Below, piece after piece: positions 1-6,908 of a stretch of DNA of 10,266 bases; the stretch's first letter is position 1, and the number at the start of each line of letters is the position of its first letter. Under the pieces are notes generated by a model that was not told the origin of the DNA, did no database searches, and saw only the letters and a program-made list of their open reading frames with translations. A program made the translations under genes and the position numbers. This DNA comes from Psychrilyobacter sp. (lineage in GTDB: Bacteria; Fusobacteriota; Fusobacteriia; Fusobacteriales; Fusobacteriaceae). The stretch spans positions 1 to 10,266 of the forward strand of contig JAGLEA010000124.1 in assembly GCA_023145315.1 (NCBI GenBank). The letters run 5' to 3'.

Positions 1-59
1 GTAAGTTCTAATGCTTCAGATCTTGTAATCTCTCGGTTTAAAAAATCATTTATATTCAT
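1..59 (-). CDS. Partial CDS, N-terminus only, unidentified
   Basis: Only the first 19 codons (MNINDFLNREITRSEALEL) are in the window; the gene continues past the left edge. The ATG at 57-59 is preceded by AGGAG at 66-70 with normal spacing. It lies beyond the terminator that closes the pilus operon, so it probably starts a separate unit. The residues are too few for a family call. The 'FLN.EIT..EAL.L' pattern resembles the N-termini of BioB/ThiH-like radical SAM enzymes, but this is a weak guess and nothing catalytic is visible. Confidence 0.6.
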   Translation of the reverse strand, partial: MNINDFLNREITRSEALEL

Positions 60-108
60 AGTTCTCTCCTAATTTTTTTTATAGTGTTTATGACTAAATA
101 CGTAAGTT

Positions 109-114
109 ATTATA
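109..114 (-). promoter_or_regulatory. Candidate -10 box for the left-edge gene
   Basis: Read on the minus strand this is a perfect TATAAT, about 50 bases before the start codon of the left-edge gene and just after the pilin operon terminator. A recognisable -35 is missing because the region 17 bases upstream is the terminator's T tract and stem. The call rests on the -10 box and its position only. Confidence 0.3.
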
Positions 115-122
115 ACACAAGC

Positions 123-160
123 AAAAAAAAAAGGCTTGAAAATTTCTCAAGCCTTTTTAT
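123..160 (-). terminator. Rho-independent terminator of the pilin operon
   Basis: A perfect 12-bp stem (arms 128-139 and 147-158, core AGGCTTGA/TCAAGCCT) with a 7-base loop is followed on the minus strand by a run of ten Ts (123-132). It begins 8 bases after the stop of the last pilin gene. A shorter T run on the other side could also stop transcription from the opposite strand, but no plus-strand gene is seen. Confidence 0.92.
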
Positions 161-165
161 AATTT

Positions 166-663
166 TTAGTACTCTAACCAATCTTTTCCTTCTGTACTTG
201 TTGTTCCTGTACTACCAACAGGTACAAGGAATAAATTAAACTCATCATTAGCAGAAGTTATTAAATCACCATCTGCAGCTAATACTGTTCCTGATGCTGA
301 TTTTTCTGCTGTTAAAGCTACAGCATTTCCATAAACTATTGATCCTGATGCTCCATCTCTACTTCCACCTATAGCTATAGAACCTTCTGTATTTATCATG
401 TTATTTGATGCCTCATCCATATTACCTTTAATATCTCCAAATTTTACTGTTAATTCTCCATTTCCTGTATGAGCTACCATTGCATCTACAAATGATACTG
501 ATCCTGCTGTTCTTGCTACTCCTAATAAAGCGATTGCTTTTGCATCTTTTGCTTTAGCTAGTTGCTCTCTTAACTTTGGTGCTAAAGTTGTTGCTAATAT
601 TCCAATTATTGCGATTACCACTAATAACTCTATTAAAGTAAATCCTTTCTTTAAATTTCTCAT
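166..663 (-). CDS. Type IV pilin / pseudopilin (third of three tandem copies)
   Basis: A 165-residue prepilin. A short basic leader (MRNLKKG) is followed by the prepilin peptidase site G7|F8, and Glu12 is the +5 glutamate of the mature protein needed for subunit assembly. Residues 8-30 form the hydrophobic half of the N-terminal helix, and a charged amphipathic part (KLREQLAKAKDAKA) follows. The C-terminal head is Gly/Ser/Thr-rich, has no cysteine and ends with STEGKDWLEY. The first 61 codons are almost the same DNA as in the next copy upstream (732-1214), whereas the heads differ. AGGAG at 671-675 sits 7 bases before the ATG. As the last gene before the terminator it could be a major or an accessory subunit; the sequence does not decide this. 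A T2SS-type pseudopilin is the alternative reading. Confidence 0.93.
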   Translation of the reverse strand: MRNLKKGFTLIELLVVIAIIGILATTLAPKLREQLAKAKDAKAIALLGVARTAGSVSFVDAMVAHTGNGELTVKFGDIKGNMDEASNNMINTEGSIAIGGSRDGASGSIVYGNAVALTAEKSASGTVLAADGDLITSANDEFNLFLVPVGSTGTTSTEGKDWLEY

Positions 664-731
664 ACTTCATCTCCTGTTAAAATTTAGTTTTAAATATAAT
701 ACTTAGCAATATTGATACATTTTTTATACTA

Positions 732-1214
732 TTAGTAGTTTAACCAATCTTTTCCTTCTGTACTTGTTGGACCAGTTGTTCCAAATTCTTTTAGGTTTAT
801 ATTGAACTCATCATCAGTAGAAGCAACTGAATCACCTGATTTGAATACTGTTCCATCAATTGCTAATGATACTGAACCACCATAAGATATTGCTCCACCT
901 GCTGAAGGTCTACTTCCACCTACTGGTATAGATCCATCTGCTGATATCATGCCATTTGATGTTTCATCCATATTACTTGCCATATTATCAAAAGTTACTT
1001 CTAAAGCTCCATTTCCTGTATGAACTACCATTGCATCTATAAATGCTACTGATCCTGCTGTTCTTGCTACCCCTAATAAAGCGATTGCTTTTGCATCTTT
1101 TGCTTTAGCTAATTGCTCTCTCAATTTTGGTGCTAAAGTTGTTGCTAATATTCCAATTATTGCGATTACTACTAATAATTCTATCAGAGTAAACCCCTTC
1201 TTTAAATTTCTCAT
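732..1214 (-). CDS. Type IV pilin / pseudopilin (second of three tandem copies)
   Basis: A 160-residue prepilin with the same leader (MRNLKKG), cleavage site G7|F8, Glu12 (+5) and hydrophobic helix as the downstream copy. Identity with that copy is nearly complete to about residue 63 and then falls, though short landmarks persist (NMDE.SN.MI, DGSI.VGGSR, YG..V.L, TSTEGKDWLNY). There is no cysteine, so the head has no disulfide-closed D-region like that of many T4a pilins. A strong AGGAGG at 1223-1228 lies 8 bases before the ATG, and a possible promoter sits in the gap before the gene. It should use the PilB/PilC machinery encoded upstream. Confidence 0.93.
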   Translation of the reverse strand: MRNLKKGFTLIELLVVIAIIGILATTLAPKLREQLAKAKDAKAIALLGVARTAGSVAFIDAMVVHTGNGALEVTFDNMASNMDETSNGMISADGSIPVGGSRPSAGGAISYGGSVSLAIDGTVFKSGDSVASTDDEFNINLKEFGTTGPTSTEGKDWLNY

Positions 1215-1237
1215 ATCCTTATCCTCCTGTAAAATAT

Positions 1238-1266
1238 ATTATAATGTTATTAGTGCCTATGCTTAA
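1238..1266 (-). promoter_or_regulatory. Candidate promoter before the second pilin gene
   Basis: On the minus strand, TTAAGC (1261-1266, overlapping the stop of the upstream pilin) is separated by 17 bases from a perfect TATAAT (1238-1243). The -35 matches consensus at only three of six positions. In such AT-rich DNA a chance match is quite possible. Extra transcription of pilin genes relative to the assembly genes would make sense. Confidence 0.3.
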
Positions 1267-1757
1267 TACTCTGACCAGTTTTTACCTTCACTACTTCGTG
1301 CTTCACTATTATTAGCTCTTAAGAAAATTGATATTTCATCATCTCTTACAAGCATCGTTGATCCTGCTTTTAGTGGTGTCATATCTGTTGCTGCTAAGCC
1401 TACTGAATCAACTAAGCCTACTGAACCACCATATGTTTGATCTCCTTCAGCGTTTTTACTTCCACCGATAGATATAGACCCATCTGCTGCTATCATCTCT
1501 CTTGATGCTTTATCAATCTTACCTAAGATTTCATCAAATTCAAGATTTGTGGTTGTTCTAGTTGTAGAGATTAGGGCTTCTATAAGTGCTACTGACCCTG
1601 CTGTTCTCACTACTCCTAACAATGATGTTGCTTTAGAATCTTTTGCTTTAGCTAATTGAACTCTTAATTTAGGAGCTAAAGTTGTTGCTAATATTCCGAT
1701 TATTGCAATCACTACTAGTAACTCTATTAGAGTAAATCCTTTTTTCAAGTTTTTCAT
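1263..1757 (-). CDS. Type IV pilin / pseudopilin (first of three tandem copies, most divergent)
   Basis: A 164-residue prepilin with leader MKNLKKG, cleavage G7|F8, Glu12 at mature +5, and the same hydrophobic helix as its neighbours. After the helix it departs earlier than the other two copies (RVQLAKAKDSKATSLLGVVRTAG). Its head keeps the family landmarks KIDKAS..MI, DGSISIGGSK, YGGSVGL and a C-terminal SSEGKNWSEY. It has no cysteine. AGAGGAGG at 1763-1770 provides a very strong ribosome binding site with 5 bases to the ATG. It is closest to the ABC/TPR genes in the operon. It may be a minor or initiating subunit, but its size matches the other two, so this is open. Confidence 0.92.
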   Translation of the reverse strand: MKNLKKGFTLIELLVVIAIIGILATTLAPKLRVQLAKAKDSKATSLLGVVRTAGSVALIEALISTTRTTTNLEFDEILGKIDKASREMIAADGSISIGGSKNAEGDQTYGGSVGLVDSVGLAATDMTPLKAGSTMLVRDDEISIFLRANNSEARSSEGKNWSEY

Positions 1758-1841
1758 CTCTTCCTCCTCTTAATTTATCTTCATGTTTATTTTCGTACTC
1801 TACTTTACACTATTTTTATTACTTTTCCTTTTTTTTATTTT

Positions 1842-2540
1842 TTATTTTTTTTTTTTTTTTATTCTACTATAATCTTCTAGCTTTCTAAGTCCGCCTTCTC
1901 TATACTTTGCATCTTTTGAATTTGCTAAAATAGTCCAATACTCTCTAGCTTTTTTCAAATCTTTTTGCTGGCCATCTCTATTATATTTTTTTTCATACAC
2001 ATATGAAACTATAGTAGTTAGTAAATCATCCTTGGTTTCCTTTACTACTCTTTCAAAATTTACTAGTAATGTTTCCTCATCTCCCTTAGAAGCTGCGACA
2101 ACACCTGCATAATAATTTTTCAATACTCTATTATCAGGATTGTACAAAATTCCTCTTTCATATATTTCCCCTGCAAGATCATGCCTTCTAAATACATTAA
2201 TAAGTCCTAACACGCTTCCAGTAAAATTATAATTAGTAAGGAAATATGGATCAAGATATGTCATTTTACTTGAATTCTCATACAGCTTTTCTACGGTTTC
2301 CTCTGTAGAAACACTTCCTTCACCTCCTAATGTCAATACTTGATTAACCCATAAAAATGATACTCCTACCTTTTTCATACCCAAAGTTCGGAGTAATAGG
2401 GTGTTCTGTGTCATTCCTGTATTTTCTTTATACCGACTGTTCATTAATATTCCTTCTTTTTTTTCTAAATAGGGATTCAAAAGAACTAAAACTATTAAAC
2501 ACCCTAATAATATAAATTTACTACTGTGTTTTACCACCAA
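1842..2540 (-). CDS. Membrane-anchored TPR-like protein of the pilus/ABC locus
   Basis: About 232 residues. One N-terminal hydrophobic segment (roughly residues 7-22) suggests an inner-membrane anchor with the rest in the periplasm. The stretch LGMKKVGVSFLWVNQVLTLGGE, split here as LGMKKVGVSFLW and VNQVLTLGGE, then YLDPYFLTNYNFTGSVLGL and YERGILYNPDNRVLKNYYAG, matches the pattern of a TPR protein family I know from delta-proteobacterial pilus loci (W in the first helix, LDP..., NPDN turns). It follows an ABC ATPase and permease, as expected for a third partner of that transporter. An A16 run encodes a five-lysine tail just before TAA. Start choice: the longer GTG (2544-2546) is only 2 bases from the AAAGG motif, so the TTG at 2538-2540 (8 bases) is preferred. 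The function is inferred from context. Confidence 0.75.
   Translation of the reverse strand: MVVKHSSKFILLGCLIVLVLLNPYLEKKEGILMNSRYKENTGMTQNTLLLRTLGMKKVGVSFLWVNQVLTLGGEGSVSTEETVEKLYENSSKMTYLDPYFLTNYNFTGSVLGLINVFRRHDLAGEIYERGILYNPDNRVLKNYYAGVVAASKGDEETLLVNFERVVKETKDDLLTTIVSYVYEKKYNRDGQQKDLKKAREYWTILANSKDAKYREGGLRKLEDYSRIKKKKK
1845..1860 (-). repeat. Homopolymer of 16 (A on the coding strand)
   Basis: Sixteen consecutive Ts on the plus strand form the 3' end of the TPR-like gene and encode its Lys tail. More T-rich sequence follows (1829-1843). It lies about 90 bases before the start of the first pilin. Replication slippage or sequencing error is likely in such a tract. Confidence 0.9.
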
Positions 2541-2589
2541 TATCACAACCTTTTATTTTCTTTTTACAAATAGCAACTTCGATAGATCC

Positions 2590-3342
2590 CTAAAGCCTCT
2601 TCTTATTAAATATAATAATAGTAGCTGCTACTACGCAAGTTATATAAACAACTACATACCCTAACACTATAAAATAATTAAATTGCGGATCTATTAGATG
2701 ATCCCTGTAATTAAGTAGATTAAATTTCGGTAAAATTATATATAATGCGTCTAGTATCCACTGAAAGAATGTTCCTGTCATCCTCTCTGATATAGCTTTT
2801 ATCTCCATCACTCCATGCCCTAAAATATAAGTAAACAAAGTAAATATTGTAGCAGTAACAAATGAATCGGATATTATTGAAAAAAATACTCCAATACTTC
2901 CAACAATAGATAACTTTAACCCTATAAAAAATAGTGCTCGTATATACCACCAACTAAATTCGCCTTTAGTATATAAAACAACTCCTAGTATTCCACCCAT
3001 AATGAAAACGTTTGAAAATACAGAATATATTATACCTAAGTTTATTCCAATTATATATTTTGGCTTACTTACTGCCTTAGTCAATACCAAATATATAGAC
3101 TTATCTGCCATAGCTTTTATCACGTATGTAGAAGATATATATACAGTTATCAACATCACTAGCAGTTCTGTAAGAAACAATCCACTATCTCTAATTACTC
3201 GTTTCCCCTCATAAAGTGCCACTTCATCTAACATAGCTGTAAAAAACATAGCTAAAATCCCAAAATAAATAATTCCATTAAATACTTTGTTAGATATATT
3301 TTCTTTAAGTGTATATTTTCCTATAACTAATATTTTTTTCAT
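2590..3342 (-). CDS. ABC-2-type transporter permease of the pilus locus (PilI-like)
   Basis: A 250-residue integral membrane protein with about six hydrophobic helices (near residues 22-38, 54-76, 97-122, 135-158, 160-176 and 222-244), the usual size and layout of an ABC-2 permease. The large loop between helices 5 and 6 contains LPKFNLLNYRDHLI, a pattern seen in this subfamily. It follows the ABC ATPase by 43 bases, with AGAGGT before its ATG, so the two should form one transporter in the inner membrane. In M. xanthus the pilus cluster also carries an ABC transporter (PilH ATPase, PilI membrane protein) needed for pilus formation; the substrate is unknown there and here. The PilI assignment is from context and architecture, not from direct alignment. 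Confidence 0.85.
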   Translation of the reverse strand: MKKILVIGKYTLKENISNKVFNGIIYFGILAMFFTAMLDEVALYEGKRVIRDSGLFLTELLVMLITVYISSTYVIKAMADKSIYLVLTKAVSKPKYIIGINLGIIYSVFSNVFIMGGILGVVLYTKGEFSWWYIRALFFIGLKLSIVGSIGVFFSIISDSFVTATIFTLFTYILGHGVMEIKAISERMTGTFFQWILDALYIILPKFNLLNYRDHLIDPQFNYFIVLGYVVVYITCVVAATIIIFNKKRL

Positions 3343-3385
3343 TCTAGACCTCTTTTTCTTTTTAATATTTTTAGGAATTTCGCAT

Positions 3386-4141
3386 CTAAGTTGTCACTTT
3401 TTTTATGAAATAATCACTTAGTAAAAAATCTTTTTCCTCTCTCATTGTTTTTTTCATGTCTAATATTTCTATTAATTCACCATTATTTATTATAGCTACT
3501 TTATCAGCAATACTTGCCACATCTTCTAATATATGTGTGTTAAAAAATATAGTCGTTCCCTGTGATTTTAATTCCAATATTATTTGAATAACTAGTTCTC
3601 GTGCTAATGGATCTAATCCAGACATAGGCTCATCGAGAAATAATAATTTCGGAGTGTTTAGTATCGCTTGAGCTATACCTACTTTTTGTAACATCCCTTT
3701 TGAAAATTTTTCTAGTCTATCTTTTTTTCTTTCAGTTAATCCTAATTTTTCTATCACACTATCTATTTTATTATTTAGTTCTCCTTTTGGAATATTATAT
3801 AGTTCTCCATAATATTTCATAAGTTCATTTAATTTCATACTTTTCGGATAATATGAGATCTCTGGAAGATAGCCTACCATCTCAAAATCTCTGCCATTAA
3901 GGCCATCCTTTCCAAAGACTTCTATAGATCCACTATCTGGCTTCATCAAGCCGAGTATACACTTTAGAGTACTTGTTTTCCCGGCTCCATTCAAACCTAT
4001 TATCGAGAATATTTCTCCTTCTTCTACTTCAAACGATATATTTTTTATTCCTATAGTTGTTTTCTTTCCCTTTAGCTTTTTTAATAGATCTTTTTCTTTA
4101 TACTCTAAAGATATATTTTTAACTGAAATAATATTTTTCAT
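3386..4141 (-). CDS. ABC transporter ATP-binding protein of the pilus locus (PilH-like)
   Basis: A complete 251-residue nucleotide-binding subunit. Walker A is GLNGAGKTS (49-57). The Q-loop is YLPE (91-94), with Glu in place of Gln as is common in ABC-2 exporters. The signature is FSKGM (146-150), a normal variant of LSGG in this group. Walker B is LLFLDEP (166-172), followed by SGLDP, with the switch His203 in FNTH. The ATG is separated from the stop of pilC by one base, with GGTGG inside the end of pilC acting as ribosome binding site, so translation is probably coupled. It should energise the permease encoded next. A general exporter unrelated to pili is possible, but its position between pilC and the pilins argues for a pilus role as in M. 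xanthus PilH. Confidence 0.92.
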   Translation of the reverse strand: MKNIISVKNISLEYKEKDLLKKLKGKKTTIGIKNISFEVEEGEIFSIIGLNGAGKTSTLKCILGLMKPDSGSIEVFGKDGLNGRDFEMVGYLPEISYYPKSMKLNELMKYYGELYNIPKGELNNKIDSVIEKLGLTERKKDRLEKFSKGMLQKVGIAQAILNTPKLLFLDEPMSGLDPLARELVIQIILELKSQGTTIFFNTHILEDVASIADKVAIINNGELIEILDMKKTMREEKDFLLSDYFIKKVTT

Positions 4142-4142
4142 C

Positions 4143-5348
4143 TTATCCCACCATATCCGACATTTTAAATAATGGCAAGAACATAGATATAATCAATACT
4201 CCAACTCCTATAGCCATAAATAATATTATTAGTGGCTCAAATGCAGCAAGTAATTTCCCAACTGCTTCATCTAATTCTATCTCTGCATAATCGGCAACTT
4301 TCTCTAATACTGATGCCAATTCTCCACTTTCTTCTCCTACTTGGATCATGTCAGTTACCATATCTGGGAATTGACCACTAGCTTCTAATGGCTCATATAT
4401 ACTGTCACCATTACTGATACTTTCTTTAGCCACCTCTAATGCTTCTTGTATTAAAGTATTACCTATTACTTCTGATGTTATATCAAAAGCAACTATAATA
4501 CTAACACCACTGTTTAGAAGAGTAGATAAAGTTCTAGTGAATCGTGCCATTGCAGTTTTTCTTACAAAAGCTCCTATTAAAGGCACTTTTAATACCCATA
4601 CATCAAAGAATCTTTTCCCTTTTTTATTTAATAATATTTTTTTTATTCCATAGAAAATTCCTACAGTTCCAATAACAAATAGATACCAATATTTCGAAGC
4701 TATATTACTTGCTTCCATTACCATCAAAGTAAGCCACGGCATCTCTACTCCTGTCCCCTCGAATAGTAACATAAATTTAGGTATTATAAATGCTAACATA
4801 AAGAACATTACTGAGATTGCTGTAAAAAGTACAACTCCCGGATATACCATAGCTCCCTTTACTTTTCCTTTTATCTGCTCAGCTTTCTCCAGTGCATCTG
4901 CTATTCTATTCAAAACATCATCCAATGTACCTGAAGTTTCTCCTGATCTAACCATACTTACATATAATACATTAAAATACTTAGGATGCTTTTCCATTGA
5001 TTTTGACATCTCTAATCCTGCGTTTAAATCTTCTTTTATTTGAGTTACAACTTTTTTTAATTTTGGTTTTTTTATTTGATTTTCTAATATCTCATATGCT
5101 CGAAGTATACTTACACCAGCATTTATCATTGTTGATAAACCTCTAGTAAATACAGCTATATCTTTTGTTTTTACCCTTTTGAATAAAAAATCTTTAAGAG
5201 AAAATTTTTCTTTTTTTGTCTTTGAAAATTTTAATAAAACTAATTTTTTTTTACGTAAAATTATTCTCAAATCAGCAGGGTTATTTGCTTCTATTTCCCC
5301 TTTCTGTTTTTTTCCACTACCATCTAATACTTCATATTTATATAACAC
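4143..5348 (-). CDS. pilC: Type IV pilus inner-membrane platform protein PilC (GspF family)
   Basis: 401 residues, the normal family length. It has two copies of the T2SSF domain (about 66-189 and 269-391), each with its landmark: FTRGLSTMINAGVSI with GETSG (136-140), and FTRTLSTLLNSGVSI with GEESG (338-342). There are three hydrophobic regions (about 168-195, 218-236, 368-393), the last at the C-terminus. In the family this protein sits in the inner membrane over the ATPase and passes its motion to pilins. It starts with GTG, preceded by GGAGG at an 8-base spacing. It lies 39 bases after pilB and one base before the ABC ATPase gene, so all belong to one operon. GspF of a type II secretion system is the alternative name, but nothing else specific to T2SS is present. 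Confidence 0.95.
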   Translation of the reverse strand: MLYKYEVLDGSGKKQKGEIEANNPADLRIILRKKKLVLLKFSKTKKEKFSLKDFLFKRVKTKDIAVFTRGLSTMINAGVSILRAYEILENQIKKPKLKKVVTQIKEDLNAGLEMSKSMEKHPKYFNVLYVSMVRSGETSGTLDDVLNRIADALEKAEQIKGKVKGAMVYPGVVLFTAISVMFFMLAFIIPKFMLLFEGTGVEMPWLTLMVMEASNIASKYWYLFVIGTVGIFYGIKKILLNKKGKRFFDVWVLKVPLIGAFVRKTAMARFTRTLSTLLNSGVSIIVAFDITSEVIGNTLIQEALEVAKESISNGDSIYEPLEASGQFPDMVTDMIQVGEESGELASVLEKVADYAEIELDEAVGKLLAAFEPLIILFMAIGVGVLIISMFLPLFKMSDMVG

Positions 5349-5387
5349 AATACTGTCCTCCCTTTAAAGTACTAATTCTAGACTATA

Positions 5388-6809
5388 TTATGAGATTGTT
5401 ACCTTCATCACTTCCTCTAAACTAGTTATTCCAGCAAGAGCTTTTTTCATCCCTAATTCTCTTAACCTTACCATTCCTTTGTCACAAGCCATTTTTTCTA
5501 GCTCTATACTAGTAGAACCTTTTGCAATAAACGCTCTCATTTCTTCGTCTAACACCATTATTTCATATAATACACTTCTACCCTTGTAGCCTGTATTATT
5601 ACATTTTGAACATCCCTTACTTCTTTTAAATTTCGTTTCATCATAACCTCTATCGTCTTGATTCATAGATAACAGCTTATTGTGAGCAGTTTCATCTTCA
5701 GCTATACAATGTGGACAATTTTTTCTTACTAATCTCTGAGCTATAATCATAGATAATGATGCTGATATCAAAAATGGCTCTATTCCCATATTTAGAAGTC
5801 TATGAACAGTACTAGGAGCGTCATTTGTATGTAGTGTTGATAAAACTAAATGACCTGTTAAGGCTGCTTTGATTGATATTTCTGCTGTTTCTCCATCTCT
5901 TATTTCTCCTACCATTATTACATCTGGATCTTGACGAAGAAAACTACGTAGTGTTGTAGAAAAAGTTAATCCGATATCTGACTTACATTGAACCTGATTA
6001 ATCCCTGGTAATTCATACTCTACAGGGTCTTCTGTAGTTGATATATTTACATCTTCTTTATTTAATTCCACTAATATAGAATAAAGAGTTGTTGATTTTC
6101 CAGATCCTGTTGGACCAGTTACCAATATTATTCCATATGGGTCTTGTATTACTTTATTTATTATCCCTAATGCGTCCTCTTCAAAACCTAAAGTTGGTAA
6201 CTCTAAACTTACTGCCGATTGATCTAATATTCTCATTACTACTTTTTCGCCGTGTAGTGTTCTCAATGTTGAAACACGAAAATCTATTTTTCTATTACCC
6301 ATTTTTATTCTAAATCTTCCATCCTGTGGTAACCTTTTTTCTGATATATTAAGTTCACACATTATTTTTATTCTCGAAACAATAGAAGTAATTACATCTT
6401 TTGGTAATTTTTTTTCTGTTACTAATACACCATCTATTCTATATCTAATTCTCACATGATCTTCGTAAGGTTCTATATGAATATCACTTGCTTGTAATTT
6501 TACAGCTTTTATTATTATTGCATTTACACCTTTAACTATTGTGGCACTTTCTTCACCTATTGATTCTAATATATCATCATCTAGTTCATCGATTTCCTCT
6601 GTTGTTTGATTCAAATCTGAAAATTGAAAAGCTTCTTCTAATAAACTTGTAGAAGCATCTCCATCTTGCCCCTTATTTTTACTTCCACCTGAAGAACCAC
6701 CAGTTGATCTAGTTCTTGTAACTGCTATTGGAGTTGCCACTAATCCACTTTTATTTTTTTTCAATAAATCACTTGCTAACTCTGCTTCTTGTCTTCTTGT
6801 TCTTACCAT
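5388..6809 (-). CDS. pilB: Type IV pilus assembly ATPase PilB (GspE family), short N-terminus
   Basis: A 473-residue secretion ATPase that drives pilin polymerisation from the cytoplasm. The N2 domain begins near residue 95 (KLQASDIHIEPYED). Walker A is GPTGSGKST (232-240), the Asp box is TTEDPVEYELPGINQVQ (from 258), Walker B is DVIMVGEIRDGE (296-307) and the His box is TGHLVLSTLHTND (318-330). The tetracysteine zinc site of PilB/GspE is intact (C365, C368, C400, C403); PilT retraction ATPases lack it, so this is an extension ATPase. The first 90 residues are a charged and Gly/Ser-rich stretch, with no room for the MshEN/GSPII_E N-terminal domain of typical PilB (about 560 residues). The ATG at 6807-6809 follows AGGGGGAAG; no longer frame was identified upstream. 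Confidence 0.95.
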   Translation of the reverse strand: MVRTRRQEAELASDLLKKNKSGLVATPIAVTRTRSTGGSSGGSKNKGQDGDASTSLLEEAFQFSDLNQTTEEIDELDDDILESIGEESATIVKGVNAIIIKAVKLQASDIHIEPYEDHVRIRYRIDGVLVTEKKLPKDVITSIVSRIKIMCELNISEKRLPQDGRFRIKMGNRKIDFRVSTLRTLHGEKVVMRILDQSAVSLELPTLGFEEDALGIINKVIQDPYGIILVTGPTGSGKSTTLYSILVELNKEDVNISTTEDPVEYELPGINQVQCKSDIGLTFSTTLRSFLRQDPDVIMVGEIRDGETAEISIKAALTGHLVLSTLHTNDAPSTVHRLLNMGIEPFLISASLSMIIAQRLVRKNCPHCIAEDETAHNKLLSMNQDDRGYDETKFKRSKGCSKCNNTGYKGRSVLYEIMVLDEEMRAFIAKGSTSIELEKMACDKGMVRLRELGMKKALAGITSLEEVMKVTIS

Positions 6810-6847
6810 AATTCTTCCCCCTATAGATATTTCTAATTAAACTTAGT

Positions 6848-6853
6848 ATTATA
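6848..6853 (-). promoter_or_regulatory. Candidate -10 box before pilB
   Basis: On the minus strand the gap between the secreted-protein gene and pilB (99 bases, 6810-6908) holds a perfect TATAAT about 40 bases before the pilB ATG. No good -35 is found at 16-18 bases; the nearest ATGACA is too far (24 bases). This could give pilB and downstream genes their own transcript. Confidence 0.3.
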
Positions 6854-6908
6854 TACTTGTAATCACATTTTTTTCCTTGTCATATAAAAAAACATCTTCA
6901 TACCCTTT

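Noticed and set aside
664..731. Possible promoter between the second and third pilin genes (TATTAT-like sequence)
   Set aside because: No -35 at acceptable spacing, and such hexamers are expected by chance in this AT-rich gap.
1758..1841. Search for a dedicated promoter before the first pilin
   Set aside because: The sequence is A-rich with no convincing -35/-10 pair; I leave the pilins as part of the operon transcript.
1845..1860. Phase-variation switch in the TPR-like gene
   Set aside because: The tract is at the very end of the gene; loss or gain of one base still gives a short Lys-rich tail followed by a stop.
2720..2953. Second minus-strand frame inside the permease gene
   Set aside because: Alternative frame of a clear membrane protein gene, Tyr/Ile-rich, without its own ribosome binding site.
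3002..3214. Plus-strand open frame opposite the permease gene
   Set aside because: It lies wholly antisense to a well-supported membrane protein gene, has no ribosome binding site that I can see and its product resembles no protein; it is a shadow of low-complexity AT-rich DNA.
5179..5425. Overlapping plus-strand open frames opposite the start of pilC and the pilB-pilC gap
   Set aside because: Two frames of the same DNA, rich in Phe, Leu and Ile from T-rich sequence, antisense to pilC; no initiation signals.
6089..6313. Plus-strand open frame opposite the PilB ATPase core
   Set aside because: Antisense to conserved Walker A and N2 coding sequence; its translation is a Leu-rich shadow.
4143..6809. 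Reading the locus as a type II secretion system (gspE-gspF with pseudopilins)
   Set aside because: PilB/GspE and PilC/GspF cannot be fully told apart by motif, but no secretin, GspC, GspL or GspM gene is here and the ABC transporter/TPR partners fit pilus loci better. Kept only as an alternative.
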